Assembly: GCA_037102815.1 (NCBI GenBank) | Contig: BTPP01000004.1 | Coordinates: forward strand, 558,001 to 622,000 | Source of the DNA: Neurospora intermedia | Lineage: Eukaryota; Ascomycota; Sordariomycetes; Sordariales; Sordariaceae | Length of the DNA stretch: 64,000 nucleotides | Reading direction: 5' to 3' | Part shown: piece by piece, positions 49,186 through 60,300 of the stretch | How the letters are laid out: each line of letters begins with the position of its first letter | Position numbering within the stretch: the first letter of the stretch is position 1 | The notes under the pieces: model-generated | Told to the model about the DNA's origin: nothing | What the model saw: only the letters and a program-made list of their open reading frames with translations | The model's database searches: none | Translations under genes and position numbers: made by a program

Positions 49186-49881
49186 TTAAATCCCATTTCT
49201 CGTGTTGCTGGTGACTGTCGCTTTCTCGAAGGCCTCCCCAGCTTCCTGTTCCGATTCCCGCTCCAGCTCATCCAGTTCCCTTGTGCCGTTCTTCAGCTCC
49301 CGGCCCTCAAGCTCCCGCCTGCGCTTCTCGGCCTTAAGTCCGTTTCGTCTTTTTCTCCAACATGCTGAACACTGCCTGCGTCCGGTGCCGCTCCTCTTTA
49401 ACGCCTTGATTTTCGTCAGGAGCTTCTTGTTTAACACTCGCAGCTGGTCTTTCTCTTCCCGATCTTTTTTCGAGCGCGCTCTCCGCTTGCTGTCCTCAAC
49501 GTCCATCATACAGATCTGCTTCTTGAGTGCGTTCACTTCAACGGTCTTTTCCCGTACAAGCTCTCTCTGACAATCATTTTCTCGGCCAAGTTCAGCAATT
49601 TCGTGGCTTTGCGTGTGGTTCTCTGCCCTCAGTTGGTACAGTTCTGTCTCTACCAAGTCAAGGACCTCTTGTTGACTGGTGACACGCTGCTGCAGAGATT
49701 CAGCCTCTTGCTGCAGAGATTCAGCCTCTTGCTGCAGAACTGTAGCATAAGAGCGCCAAAAGTCAATGCCCGCGGGAACACCGACATCAGTATACCGCGT
49801 ATTGTCAAGGGCAATTGAGTCTGCGTGCGGACTGACGCCGAGGGTTGCGTAAGAATGTAGACCTTGAGGTACTGGGATCAT
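49186..49881 (-). CDS. Coiled-coil protein with vestigial J-domain start
   Basis: An intronless frame of 231 residues starting MIPVPQGLHS. Residues 10-21 (SYATLGVSPHAD) are almost identical to residues 12-22 of the J-like protein at 47021-47840, and the DNA is alike there too, but the rest of the J domain, including any HPD loop, is absent. From about residue 40 to the end it is a heptad-rich coiled coil with a duplicated LQQEAES unit (a 21-bp tandem repeat at about 49690-49735) and strongly basic stretches (KRRARSKKDREEKD, KRRRELEGRELKN). One CSACW motif sits in the middle. Probably descended from a J-like gene by internal loss and now a scaffold- or filament-like protein; that is inference. 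Function unknown. Confidence 0.7.
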   Translation of the reverse strand: MIPVPQGLHSYATLGVSPHADSIALDNTRYTDVGVPAGIDFWRSYATVLQQEAESLQQEAESLQQRVTSQQEVLDLVETELYQLRAENHTQSHEIAELGRENDCQRELVREKTVEVNALKKQICMMDVEDSKRRARSKKDREEKDQLRVLNKKLLTKIKALKRSGTGRRQCSACWRKRRNGLKAEKRRRELEGRELKNGTRELDELERESEQEAGEAFEKATVTSNTRNGI

Positions 49882-50731
49882 GCTGAATGTTTGGTTGAGA
49901 ATGCCAAAATAAATTGTTTGTTTTGGTGAGGAGAGAAAAACAACAGGCAAGATTGACTGAAAGGTTGGAGCTTTGAATGAGCGACAAGAATGCGTTGTTG
50001 GTGTCTGAGGCTACCCTCCTTGACGCACTTTGCAGTATTATATTCAAGAAGTTACCAAGATGCATGCCACTGTAGAATATCTTGAAAAAGGTCCAGTGAA
50101 GAATGAGGAGGGATACAACTTTCGGTCAACGTTTGAAGCAAGTGACGGAGCATTTATACTAGAGTTACCTAGTCTTTGAACCATCGGGAGAGGACACACG
50201 CAGAGAAGCCAATGTGTGACCAACAGCCATGGCCGACCGCCTCAATCAAGCACGTATGGCGAGGTCGACGACAATCAGCGAGGGTGTTTTGGCTGAGAAA
50301 TCCCGTCCCTTGCATGGAGGAGGCTACTCCTTGCAACTGCTCGTCCGTTACACGCAGCGCGTGGTAAATCCCCATCTCGCACACCGACCTGGGTTACTAC
50401 CGCATGTGGCTCAGTCTGGCATGCCCGTTTAAGCAGACTCAGCATTACATGGAGAATGCTCGAACCTCTCCCAAAACCCAAATCGGATAGCACCCAAGTT
50501 AGATTCAAGCCACTGATTTTTTCTAAGTTCACAACTTACAAGCCACGCTCTGCTAAATTCCAAAATCCAGTCTCATAAGGCCCAATACCTCAGTCCATGA
50601 TTGCCATCAACTACCATCTCCTGTTTCCCTGAAGGTATTATCCTGAGATAGGTAAGTACACGATTAGTAAGTTCATTTGAAGTTCATTGTTCCGATACAG
50701 CGAATCCAAGAAGCCGCCCGTCTCTCTTCCT
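49882..50731. other. Spacer between coiled-coil gene and rcd-1
   Basis: About 850 bp with no supportable frame. It should hold the promoter of the coiled-coil gene and the 3' end of rcd-1. Confidence 0.4.
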
Positions 50732-51715
50732 TCAGAAAATGGCCTTTTGCCCGCGAAATGATGATGTCTTTCCAAACACCGTCTCCATTTTCCAGTCCGA
50801 GTGCAACCCGCTCTTAGTGATTTTAGCCAACCTCACTGCCCAAACAAAGTCACCCGTCTGACTCGTACTCCAAGTCTTCTGCCTCGTCATAGTCCTTTTA
50901 CCCCCCGGCCCAGCCTCAACTATAAGCGGCACTTCCCTATTTTCAGAAATGATCCCATTAGCGCATGATCATTCAATGCACGCAATCGATGTACTTTCCC
51001 CGCCCCCTTCCCAAACTGAACCCGACAACGCACTCATCATCATCATCAAGATGCAGAACTGAACCCGACGTGATTGACCCGACGACGGGACTCGCGACAA
51101 CTTGAACTCTCGGGACTTTCCGGGTGCGAAAGGGAAGGGAACTTACACTGTAACCTCCACCGAAAACTCCTTCCCTCTCTTCTTCTCCTCTTTCTTCCTG
51201 CCGCCTCCCCTCGCCACAATGATGCCGGTGATCATGTACACCTCCCACCTGCCCATCATCATCATGCTCTTGTTCTTTGCAATCCACCGCTTCACCTCGT
51301 CCCGCTCGATACATTTCTGCACATAACTCCTCGTCGGCTGCATAATGTACCTCTCGAGCCGGTCGAATTCCCAGTAATTGGCTACGCTCCTGCTGAAGGC
51401 CCCTCCCAAACCGACGTTTAGGTTCACAAAGGGGACGCCAGCCGGAGCGAGGGGAATGGGGACTTTGCCTCCTAGCGAGAGCGAGTACTCGTGGGAGTGG
51501 TCCCACTTGAAGTCTTCTATTATGGTGGGACCGTGGATGTCCATGGTGGATGGGAAGGGCTCGATGGCTTCGGCGTTGATGATTTGGTCGAGATGGGCGA
51601 GGGAGGGGATGAGATGGCCTAGGGAGGCGGGCGAGATGGGGTGGCCGGAACGCATACTGTCGAGGGAAGGCGGTGGGTAGTGTGCGTTGTTGATGGTGAA
51701 CCAGCATTTGTCCAT
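50732..51715 (-). CDS. rcd-1: RCD-1, fungal gasdermin of the regulator-of-cell-death family
   Basis: Exons 51147-51715 and 50732-50936 join across a 210-nt intron (perfect GTAAGT donor, AAAATAG acceptor) to 257 residues, the length I recall for Neurospora RCD-1. The start MDKCWFTINNAHYPPPSLDS, ISPASLGHLIPSLAHLDQII, the LSLGGKVPIP strand, the WEFDRLERYIMQPTRSYVQK block, GRWEVYMITGIIVARGGG and the C-terminal DFVWAVRLAKITKSG are characteristic. RCD-1 is a gasdermin-like pore former: in Neurospora two highly divergent allele classes, rcd-1-1 and rcd-1-2, kill fused cells when they meet, through oligomerisation at the plasma membrane. The lysine-rich KKEEKKRGKE loop may bind acidic lipids (inference). 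It looks more like class 1 to me, but the class cannot be fixed without alignment. The frame is intact. Neighbours, on the same strand, are a DUF7580-like gene and J-like/coiled-coil genes. Confidence 0.93.
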
Positions 51716-51733
51716 GGTGAAGACTGAAGATAT

Positions 51734-51757
51734 TGGGAATTATATATAATTATAAAA
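51734..51757 (-). promoter_or_regulatory. TATA-like tract just upstream of rcd-1
   Basis: The minus strand reads TTTATAATTATATATAATT about 20-40 bp before the start codon. If it is the functional TATA box the leader would be almost absent, so it may instead be an A/T-rich leader element. Confidence 0.3.
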
Positions 51758-52653
51758 GAACCAGATACAATCTCGAGCTGTGAAGCTGATCTAATGGAAG
51801 CGATAAGGGCTGGTGAACATAGCACTTTCTTCCTGTGAGCGATGGGATGAACATCGAATATATAGCACGAAGACTACCTCTAAACATCATGAACATGATC
51901 GTCATCATCCTGAAACTCACCCCGGTGGCCGTTTGGGTCTCAACGGCCTCCCAAAATAGGCGCGCTTATAGCGGAGATCCCAAAGCCAATGGTGTTGAAG
52001 TTCAGGGATACTAGCCGCCAAAGGAAACATCGCGATTGGGGTATCCAGACTCTCGGTACCAGCGTTACATCCATCAACCACCTCTGTTCCCGTCCCAAAT
52101 CCATAATGGTGATAAGTTGGCTGATTGGACAAGTTGACGCACATTTTCACCATTCCACTTCACCTCCCCGTCTCCTACATCGTCGTCTTCCCATCGTCCC
52201 AAAGTGCAGTTGAGACCTGTTGCCTAGGATTAAGCTGACCGCGTTCGTTAAACCAAAGAGGAATCCTGGGGCCACTCCTCTCCGGGCTGTGTTGTCATGG
52301 TCTGAGTTGGGCATGATGGACGGCATACAGACTGGTCACCACGAAAACGAGACCGAGTTCTGAGGTTGACCGATGTTGAGGCCATGCACTGCGGAGGAAA
52401 AAAATTAGTGGTACGTAGAGTCGCGTAAACTCTCGTATGATTTCTTTCTACGAACGACACCATCAAGACTGATCATCAGCCAAGCCTCTAAATGTATACC
52501 TAAGCACAGCGCATTCGTGTTGTCGTCAAAAGTCTATGAATGCTGGCTCTCCCCTTCTTTTTTTTTCTGTTTCGCTAAGTTACATTCGATGTAGCGCTCA
52601 AGCGCCCGACTAAAATGCCGTAGTGGAGAGTTCTTTGATACTGCCCCAGGACC
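51758..52653. other. Spacer upstream of rcd-1
   Basis: About 0.9 kb with no supportable gene; expected to contain the rcd-1 promoter and the 3' untranslated part of the DUF7580-like gene. Confidence 0.4.
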
Positions 52654-54013
52654 TCATTTTTTAGGCCTACGCCGCCTGTCGTACGGGAGCCTGAAGAATG
52701 GAGTTGAATGATAATGTCTCCCAAGTTCTGCGGAGGCTTTTGGGTGTACTCTTTCTCCCCCATTCCACTCAAATCCTCCTTCGATGTCGCTTTCCTCATC
52801 GCTTTTTTTGTCTGTTCTTTCGTCGCTTTTCTCGGCTTCTCTTTCTCTGGCCTCCCACGCTTCTTTAAAATGTTCCAATGGTACAAGCAACTGGTCATAA
52901 ATTTCTAGATCAATTTCTATGCCCTCGCGCCCCTCAAATACCTCATCGTTGAAGCATCTTTCCACGACTTTGCATATGGGCAGCAGTTCTCCAGCGAGGT
53001 GTTTGAGAATGCCGGTATCCAAGGAGTGACAGAGAGCTGTTTCTCCTAGTCTAGTCACCGTGCCATTCTGAAAGAATTCGGGATGTTGGCTGCTTAACTC
53101 CGCCATGGGCATGTTCAACCAAATCTGCAGGAGCAATACCCCAAGCGCTTTGATCTCCGGAAATTTAGGCGCTGGGATATCGGAAACTTTTGGGCCCCCC
53201 AGAGACTGCGCCTTCAAAAGGGAAATCAGGATTGATATATCGTCTTCCGCGGGATCTGGAACGGATATCATTGGCATGCGGGTGACTATGGACACAGAGT
53301 CATGGCCGTTTTCATATTCCTCACAGACCATGAATTCAATGGTGTCTTCTGTCCACGGCCTTGGCATCATGCTTGTTTTATAAAATAAGCTGAGGGCTTC
53401 CGTAAGAGCGTACGAGAGATCAAGTCGAGACTTTGCATTGCCGAGTTCGTAGCCAGGGTCTCCAGGGCATAGCGACAGGTAATAGGCAAGGGTTTTGGTC
53501 CGGATAAGCGACGTAGGATACATCGAAGCCCCCTCGCCATTGGCATCGTCAGCGGCGAGCATGTTTCGAAATTCTCGCAATATGAATTGGCGACTCGGCC
53601 TTTTCTCATCTTGTTGGCTCGGGAGACGGAAAGACGTTGCGGCATCATATGTGTCGATGTTGCTCGGTTCCAGCTCTAGGATACGAGAAACCCTGTTTTG
53701 CCATCAGCACGGGCTTGGGAAATTGATGTATTTAACAATTTAGAATCACTTACAGGTCAGAATTGATAAATACCTCAAGGCGTCGCCATTGCCATCGGTA
53801 CCCGTCACAAAATAGGAGATTGAATTCGGTTAGAGTCTTGAGGTGTTGACGACACCACCTCAGACAAAGCCTTGGAGTCCAATTTTTTGAGCCGAAGTAA
53901 TCCTGGAGGCTGGAGAGCATGTATCTGAGGAGTTCAACATGTACCAGAAAATCGGTCTTACGCTTCTCCATTAACCGCTTCTTTGCTTCCGGTATGAGGC
54001 TTTGTGGCGACAT
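52654..54013 (-). CDS. DUF7580-like protein, fungal incompatibility-associated type
   Basis: Exons 53754-54013 and 52654-53692 (61-nt intron, GTAAGT..AACAG, phase 2) encode 432 residues starting MSPQSLIPEAKKRLMEKRKT. The first ~110 residues are helical with W-rich stretches. The body follows the order of DUF7580 proteins: RLDLSYALTEALSLFYKTSM, PRPWTEDTIEFM, a loop ending in FPEIKALGVLLLQIWLNMPM, then a helical end with VVERCFND. DUF7580 is a helical C-terminal domain, perhaps a decayed kinase-like fold, frequent in ascomycete proteins near HET and NLR-type genes. The C-terminal 60 residues are charged (EKSDERTDKKSDEESD) and basic at the very end (RRRRPKK). It lies 938 bp upstream of rcd-1 on the same strand. 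Direct function unknown; a part in allorecognition is inference from family and place. Confidence 0.75.
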
Positions 54014-55769
54014 TGTGACGAATCAAGTGACACTCTGGTTCGCTGAGGATAGACCACGGTATCTGAAGGAGGTTCGGTCTATATTGCGATGTTATCGTAG
54101 GATGATAAGCTGAAGGTCTGAAAAAGGGTACCAAAGAAATGTAGCTGTCGTACGGATGACTGTGTTTCGAGAACAACTTTGAAGTGATACTGTTATCCTT
54201 GGACATGTTCTGCTGGGCTTTTGATGGTCCACCACTCCAAGAGGCAAGGAAATGACGGTAAATGGGGGATTATTCAACAGTAGAGGTAGTGTTGAGTTGG
54301 AGAGATTGAATTGAGTAGGAACAGAGGGTAGCTAACAACGGAGGAGAATGAAGAATCACTTGCAAAGTCAGAAAGAATACAGCGACATCGAACAAGGTCA
54401 GCTACGACTTCCAAGGAGGTCGTCGTGCCAAATCTGGTGATCGTCACAACGCCCAAGTCCGAGTGCAAGGGGTACCGTAGAAACTCGTGCAATTGGCGAA
54501 ACCGATTCCCTCTTTCAGCGCCGGTCAGTAAGCACAGGAAGCAGCATACTCCTGTACATATGTCCGCTCAGTTAGTGAAGGCTCTACAATACTAGCCAAC
54601 ACTATCCTGCCTGCGTTCCAAAGTACAGGCTCGGATTCGAGTACTATAGATCATGCTGTACTATGCCCCAAAAACCTCTTGTTGCGGCATTTTGGTTTTG
54701 CCAATTGCGCGAGTTTCTACGGTATGTGCAGGGAGGAAGTTGCAACTTCCTGTAAAAGATGTTGGCGGTTCAGCGTTCCTTTTCACAAGGGGGTGTGGAT
54801 GTTTTACTGCCCCAAGAACCGTCGTGGAATAAGTACCTCTGGTGGAGTGGTTCAGTGGCGCGGCCTGGTCCCGATCGTCGAGGTCCAGAATACAGATCAG
54901 TTGCTGCACGCCCCAAAGACGATCCTAGCGGGAATCGATGATCATCTCAATCTACTGGACAGGAAAGAGCCGCTCACTAGCACAAGGTTGCGACATTCCC
55001 CGAGAGTGTCTACTTTGCGGTGGTGTTGTGTCTGGGCTTCTTCGAATGACCGATGAGTCTGGAAAGACATTGGCAACCTTTGAGAATTGAGCTGGAAGGT
55101 GCAATGGGGTGTAAGGATTTTGGTGTGCTTTGTTGTAATGGTTAACCATGGGTCACGGTAGGAAACCGTTAGTGAACCTAATCAATCAATCCACTCCCTT
55201 CTACTCTACCCATAGCCGTGAGCAACGCCCAGAAACCGAGTTGCAGAGCCCACGAACTCACGCAATGACAGGAAGTGAACGCACATTGAACCTACCTAGA
55301 GATTGGTACCTAACCGTTGCACCATGTTGCCGCCGCTGAATGTGGCGACTGTTAGTCCGGGAAAGCGCACCTACAAACCCCAGTGATGAGGGGTTGAGGG
55401 CAAGATTGGGGTCTGTTTGTGGCTTAGCTGTGGTGCCCTGTGGGGGAAGTACGGTTGCCGGGCCGTTGCCAGGCGGTTGCTTAGAAACAACGGTTGAAAA
55501 TACCTTTCCGTTTCTGGTCGGTTTTAAACAGACAATGGTTTCTAAGGATTAAACTGTAAATCCCTATCCCCATACAAAAGCTAGCGAGATTGGCGTGCAG
55601 TAGTCTGGAGGGCTGGTTGAAGCTGAGGGACGGGAGGAAGTCGCGATCCTCTCGTTCAGTTCACAAAAGAGTTGGGTCCGCGCGGGTCAGATTTTCCGGC
55701 GGGTGGGCTACGGTTCAGGTTCTACAGGGTTCGGGTTGCGCACGGGCGCCCAGCTCACGTGCGTTCCCA
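54014..55769. other. No supportable gene
   Basis: The left end holds the promoter of the DUF7580-like gene. Open frames at 54679-55056 and 55340-55552 (+) have no recognisable domain. GC content rises toward 55650-55900 just before the abrupt change to RIP-mutated DNA at about 55976. Confidence 0.5.
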
Positions 55770-55837
55770 GCCCAGGCCAGCACCCAGCCCAGGCCAGCAC
55801 CCAGCCCAGGCCAGCACCCAGCCCAGGCCAGCACCCA
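55770..55837. repeat. Tandem repeat, four copies of a 17-bp unit
   Basis: GCCCAGGCCAGCACCCA is repeated four times without change, followed by diverged pieces (GGCCAGCAC, CCCGGCA) to about 55900. It is GC-rich and unmutated although it lies within 140 bp of the RIP-mutated block; its length is far below what RIP usually detects. Read in frame it gives a Pro/Gln/Ala repeat in a 128-codon plus-strand frame, but that frame is not convincing as a gene. Confidence 0.9.
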
Positions 55838-55975
55838 GCTCGCTGCCCGGCGCTCGGGCCAGGCCAGCACTAGGCCAGCACCCGGCACCCGGCACCCACG
55901 CACCGATCCGGCGTACGGCTCGGCTGGTACAGGGATACGCTCCGGGCATTGCAAGCATTACTTAGGAATTGAATA

Positions 55976-57349
55976 GTAGTATCGCACACTATAAGCATTT
56001 AATTACGGCGGGTACCAACTAAATTAAATAAACTATTGTAATACAATAAATTTGAAGAGTAAATAAGTAATAGTATATTTGAGTTAAATATTAATAGTAG
56101 TATACTATAGAGAGGGCCGGGATATAGTAAAGGTATTATAGGTAAATTAAATTAAATTGTAAGTTAGTTATAGTTAATACTTTATACCGTCTGTAAGGGG
56201 ATTCGTACTGTAATAGACTAAATAAGAAAACTTATATTATAATAGAAAATAATATAGATTTCCAGTCCTTTACCCTATAGGTAAATTAGATCCTAAAATA
56301 TTAATACCAGCGATTTATAATAGTTAGAATCCTTATACCGGTTAAAATTATAGATATCGATAATATAAATACGGTTTATAAGAAGGGAGGGTAGCTTAAT
56401 AATAATTAGTTCACTTATATTAAAGATTGGATATAGTCCTAGACCCTTTACCTTAATATCTCTATTAACGATTAATTTAATTAATATAAGGAAGATACAA
56501 TATTCCTCTATTCATTTATTTTTATATATAAAAATATAGTTAATACGATTAATATTATTAGTACTATCCCGGAAGTAAATATAATTACCGGTATTAAACG
56601 TAAATTGCTTAAGGGTCCTACTATTTAATTATTTATAGGGTTAATTATAGTACTTCTCTAAATTAGGGCGGTTAAAAAAGATATAGATATAAAAATACGG
56701 TATATTAGTATAGTAATAAAGAGGATTAATATAGTATATCAATATAGTAGTAAAGGGAATTATAATATAGTAGTAAAAGAATATAGTATAGTAGTAAAAA
56801 GAATATAGTAGATATATATTATAAAGTCTACGTAAAGTCTACGAATCGTTATTTTTTAAGCTTACTCACATAATAACGTATAAATATATTTTAAATTTAT
56901 TAACTTTATATAAAAGTTCACCTTTAATAATAAAGAATTAAAATCTTTTTATTATATTATAGTACTATATAGTAGTAATACTAGTAAAAAAGGTATAAAC
57001 CGCTATATTATTTCCTATTAAATACGCTATTTTTATAGTCCGGTCTAGGGGTAAACTTTTACTCTCGAAATATTAATAGCGTAGAATAGCGGGGTATTAC
57101 GGGGCAAGGCTAAAGGTAGGGGGTAGGTTGGATATGCGTAGTTGTACGAAGAGAGGGAAAGAGAGGTATACGCAGGTCTAACGATATAGGGTAAAGTACG
57201 AAAGCTATACCTAGAATTTAGACCAGTCGTACGTATATACGTACGTAATGTGCCATTAGCTAATAGTAGCAATGGCACAGTACGAGGCTCAATTGCCTAT
57301 AGTAGGAGCTATACGTATATAAAACAGTTATAACTAATCCTATAATACT
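55976..57349 (-). mobile_element. RIP-mutated DNA with probable 3' LTR of the gypsy fossil
   Basis: Base composition changes abruptly at about 55976 to TpA-rich, CpA-poor sequence. The part next to the polypurine tract (down from 57349) should be the 3' long terminal repeat of the minus-strand element to the right. Its inner end cannot be set without the 5' copy, which lies outside the window. The far part (55976 to about 56900), with repeated ATATAGTAGTAAA-type words at 56740-56815, may be LTR, flank, or another mutated repeat. Confidence 0.5.
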
Positions 57350-60300
57350 ACCCCCCTATAAAAGAAGCTCTAGAACTTTAAAATTTATATATATATAAAA
57401 TAATAGATTATTCTTTAATTTCCATCCTCTAGCTCTTCTACCTACGAGTAAGACCCCCCGGTTTTAAGTTCCCTAATCTTCCTTATATCCCTAAACTCCT
57501 CCGCGGTCCAATTATTATCGCCTTATTAGTAGGTCCCTACTTCCAACCTATCCTCTACATTCCTTGTAGGGAGCCTCTTCCTTTACTATATTTCCAATAG
57601 CTTTCTAAAGATCTTTTTGAAAGCTTTATCCAGTTTCCTTATATTTTCCTCGGATAGTACCTCTAGCTCGTATAGGGTAATTATAATTATTAGGGCTAGT
57701 TTCTATATTTAGGCCTATTATTCAATTATAATATCCGCGACGGTAGTATTAATATATTCTTTTAGGTTAGTAATATATTTAGAGTATTTCGGGGGCGGGG
57801 GTAGGGCTGGGGCCTAGAGTATCCGGGGCGTATAGGGTATTAGAATTAGTACTAGGGTTCGTTCTTATAGAAAGGTTATAATTTCTAGCTATTATTTAAC
57901 TTCTAACGGAATAGGCGCCTCGGGGTAATTATTATAGAAGGTAATAATAATTTCCTTTATATTAATTATATTAATAATCGGTTCTTTAGTAGGGTTATAA
58001 TAAATTTATATTACTATATAGAACTAATAGTAATTACCCCCCCGTTATTTATAATCGAGGAGCTCGTCGAATTCCTACTCTAATACTTCCTTATAATTAT
58101 TAATTCTAATTATTACCCTACCTTCGTTAGTACGTATATCCCCCTATATAGCGGTTTAACTAAGTAGGCCTTCTTTATAGGGTTTAATTATAGAGATATA
58201 GAATACCGGAGAGTATTATATATTAATAGGTAAAATAAATTTAATATTATAAGAATATACCTATTTTACTTTAAAGGGGCCTTCTTAATAGGGGTATAAT
58301 TTATTATAAGGGCGGCCGTTGGCTAGGTTAATTATATTTAGTATAATTAAATCCCTAGGGCGGTATTTTAGTATATTGGAGCGTTTTTCGTTAGCGTTAG
58401 CCTCGTAGTAGTTTTATACCTTCTTTATTAAAGTATATATATAGTCCTAAATAACTTCGAATCGAACTACTAATTCGTAAACTTTTAAATACTCTTTTTA
58501 CTAGGCTGGGGAGAGTTAGGATAATATAATAGAAGATAATTTAATACTTATCCGTAGGTAAAAACTATAATTAGCGAAGAATAGGGTAATTCCTATAATT
58601 TTTAAAATTATATTATTACCGGCGAACTCCGCTAGTAGTAATTATTTAGCCTAATCCGTTTATACTTAATTTATAAAGACCCGTAAATATTATTCTATTT
58701 TTACATTAATATATTCTATTTAAGCGTTCGTTTGAGGGTAGAAAGTAGAATTTAATAGCCTTTTAATAGTTAGCTTCTTACAAACAATAGCTTAGAATAG
58801 GGATATAAATTAGGAGCCGCGATTTAATACTATAGTATTAAGAAGGCTATATAGGGTATAAATCCTATTAATAAAGCGATCGGCTAGTTCTTCGGCCTCT
58901 ATAGTCTCGGTAGCGATATAATACTATATCTTAATTAGACGGTCTACTATAATAGTAATATATTTGAACTTCTAATTTAAATATAGATTTTCTAAGAGGG
59001 GAGAAATATAATCGACGGAAGTATCTTTCTAGGGAACAAAAGCAGTTAATATCGGTTTAAAGTAGCTAGCCTTAACTCTTCGTAATATTTTAATCTTTAA
59101 ATAAATTAAATAACCCTTATAATAAGCCTTTACAACTTCCGTTATACCGGCTTAATATTAGTATTCGTTTATCTATATTTAAATTTTATTTCTATTAGGG
59201 TACTCTACTATTAATAAAGAATAGGCGTAATAGATTAGTTATAAGTAGGTAGCTATATCGTTTGGGTTAATAAATACTCTTCTCCTATAATATACTTTAC
59301 TTCCTATTGTAAAATATTCTATAAATATTACCTTTAACTTCTTCTTAACGTAGGGGCGCTATTCTAACCGGCTAGGGTTATATAGGTAAGCGACTGCCTT
59401 TTATATTAATATAGACTAGGTATAATTCTCTTCGATAATATTATCTATAGACTTATTTAATTCTTTAAGGGTATTTAGCGCTAATAGGAAAACCTTTTTA
59501 TTAATGTTTAACTCTTCGATATTTACGGTTAATAAAGTTTCGAAATAATTATCTTTAAAACGGGCGGGGTCGATAAATTTATAGTTCCTAGCTTTTAGGC
59601 GGTAATTATTTATATTTAATAGTATATTTTTAGGCTTCTTACTTAAGGTATTAGGACGAAGGTTCTTCGAACCTAGGGTATAACGGATTAAGAAATTGAA
59701 ATAAAATAAGAATTATAATTATTATATATAATATAGGGTTAATTATTTATTTATAGTAAAGGTTTTTAAGTTTTTATAGTCTATAATAATATTAAATAGT
59801 TATTATACTTTTTTTAATTCTAGTCTCTATTCTTCTAGAACTTTAATAATAATTAGCAATTCTTTATTATAGATATTATAATTATATTCTATAGCGGTAT
59901 ACTTCGTTGAAAAGTAGGCTACGGGGTAGAGTACTCTATCGTTACTATATTGGGAGAGTATTTCTTTAGAAGTTTAATTAGAAGCGTCGGTTTCGATTAT
60001 AATCTTTTTAAATTAGTCGTAGATATATAAGGTAGGTCCGCTAGTAAAGGTTATTTTTAGTATTTCGAAAATGGATTACTAGGTTATAATCTATTCCTAT
60101 TTTATATCCTGCTTTATAAGGTTGTATAAAAGTGCGGTTATAATTGAAAATCCTTTAATAAAATGCCGGTAGAAGTTGGTAAAGTTTAGGAAGTTTTATA
60201 GGAATTTTTTAGAAGTAGGGGGCTATTAGTCGGTAATAGTTTTAATTTTTTTAGGGTCTATTTCGATACTGTTAAGCGTAATAATTAGCCTAAGGTATTT

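Noticed and set aside
51147-51325. Continuation of rcd-1 exon 1 as an unspliced shorter protein ending in the intron
   Set aside because: The frame meets a stop inside a perfect GTAAGT donor, and splicing to 50936 restores the known C-terminal part in frame.
54679-55056. 125-codon plus-strand open frame
   Set aside because: No family or splice partner; contains no conserved-looking block.
55770-55837. Regular repeats that might suggest a CRISPR array
   Set aside because: Units are directly adjacent with no spacers and the genome is eukaryotic; it is a simple tandem repeat.
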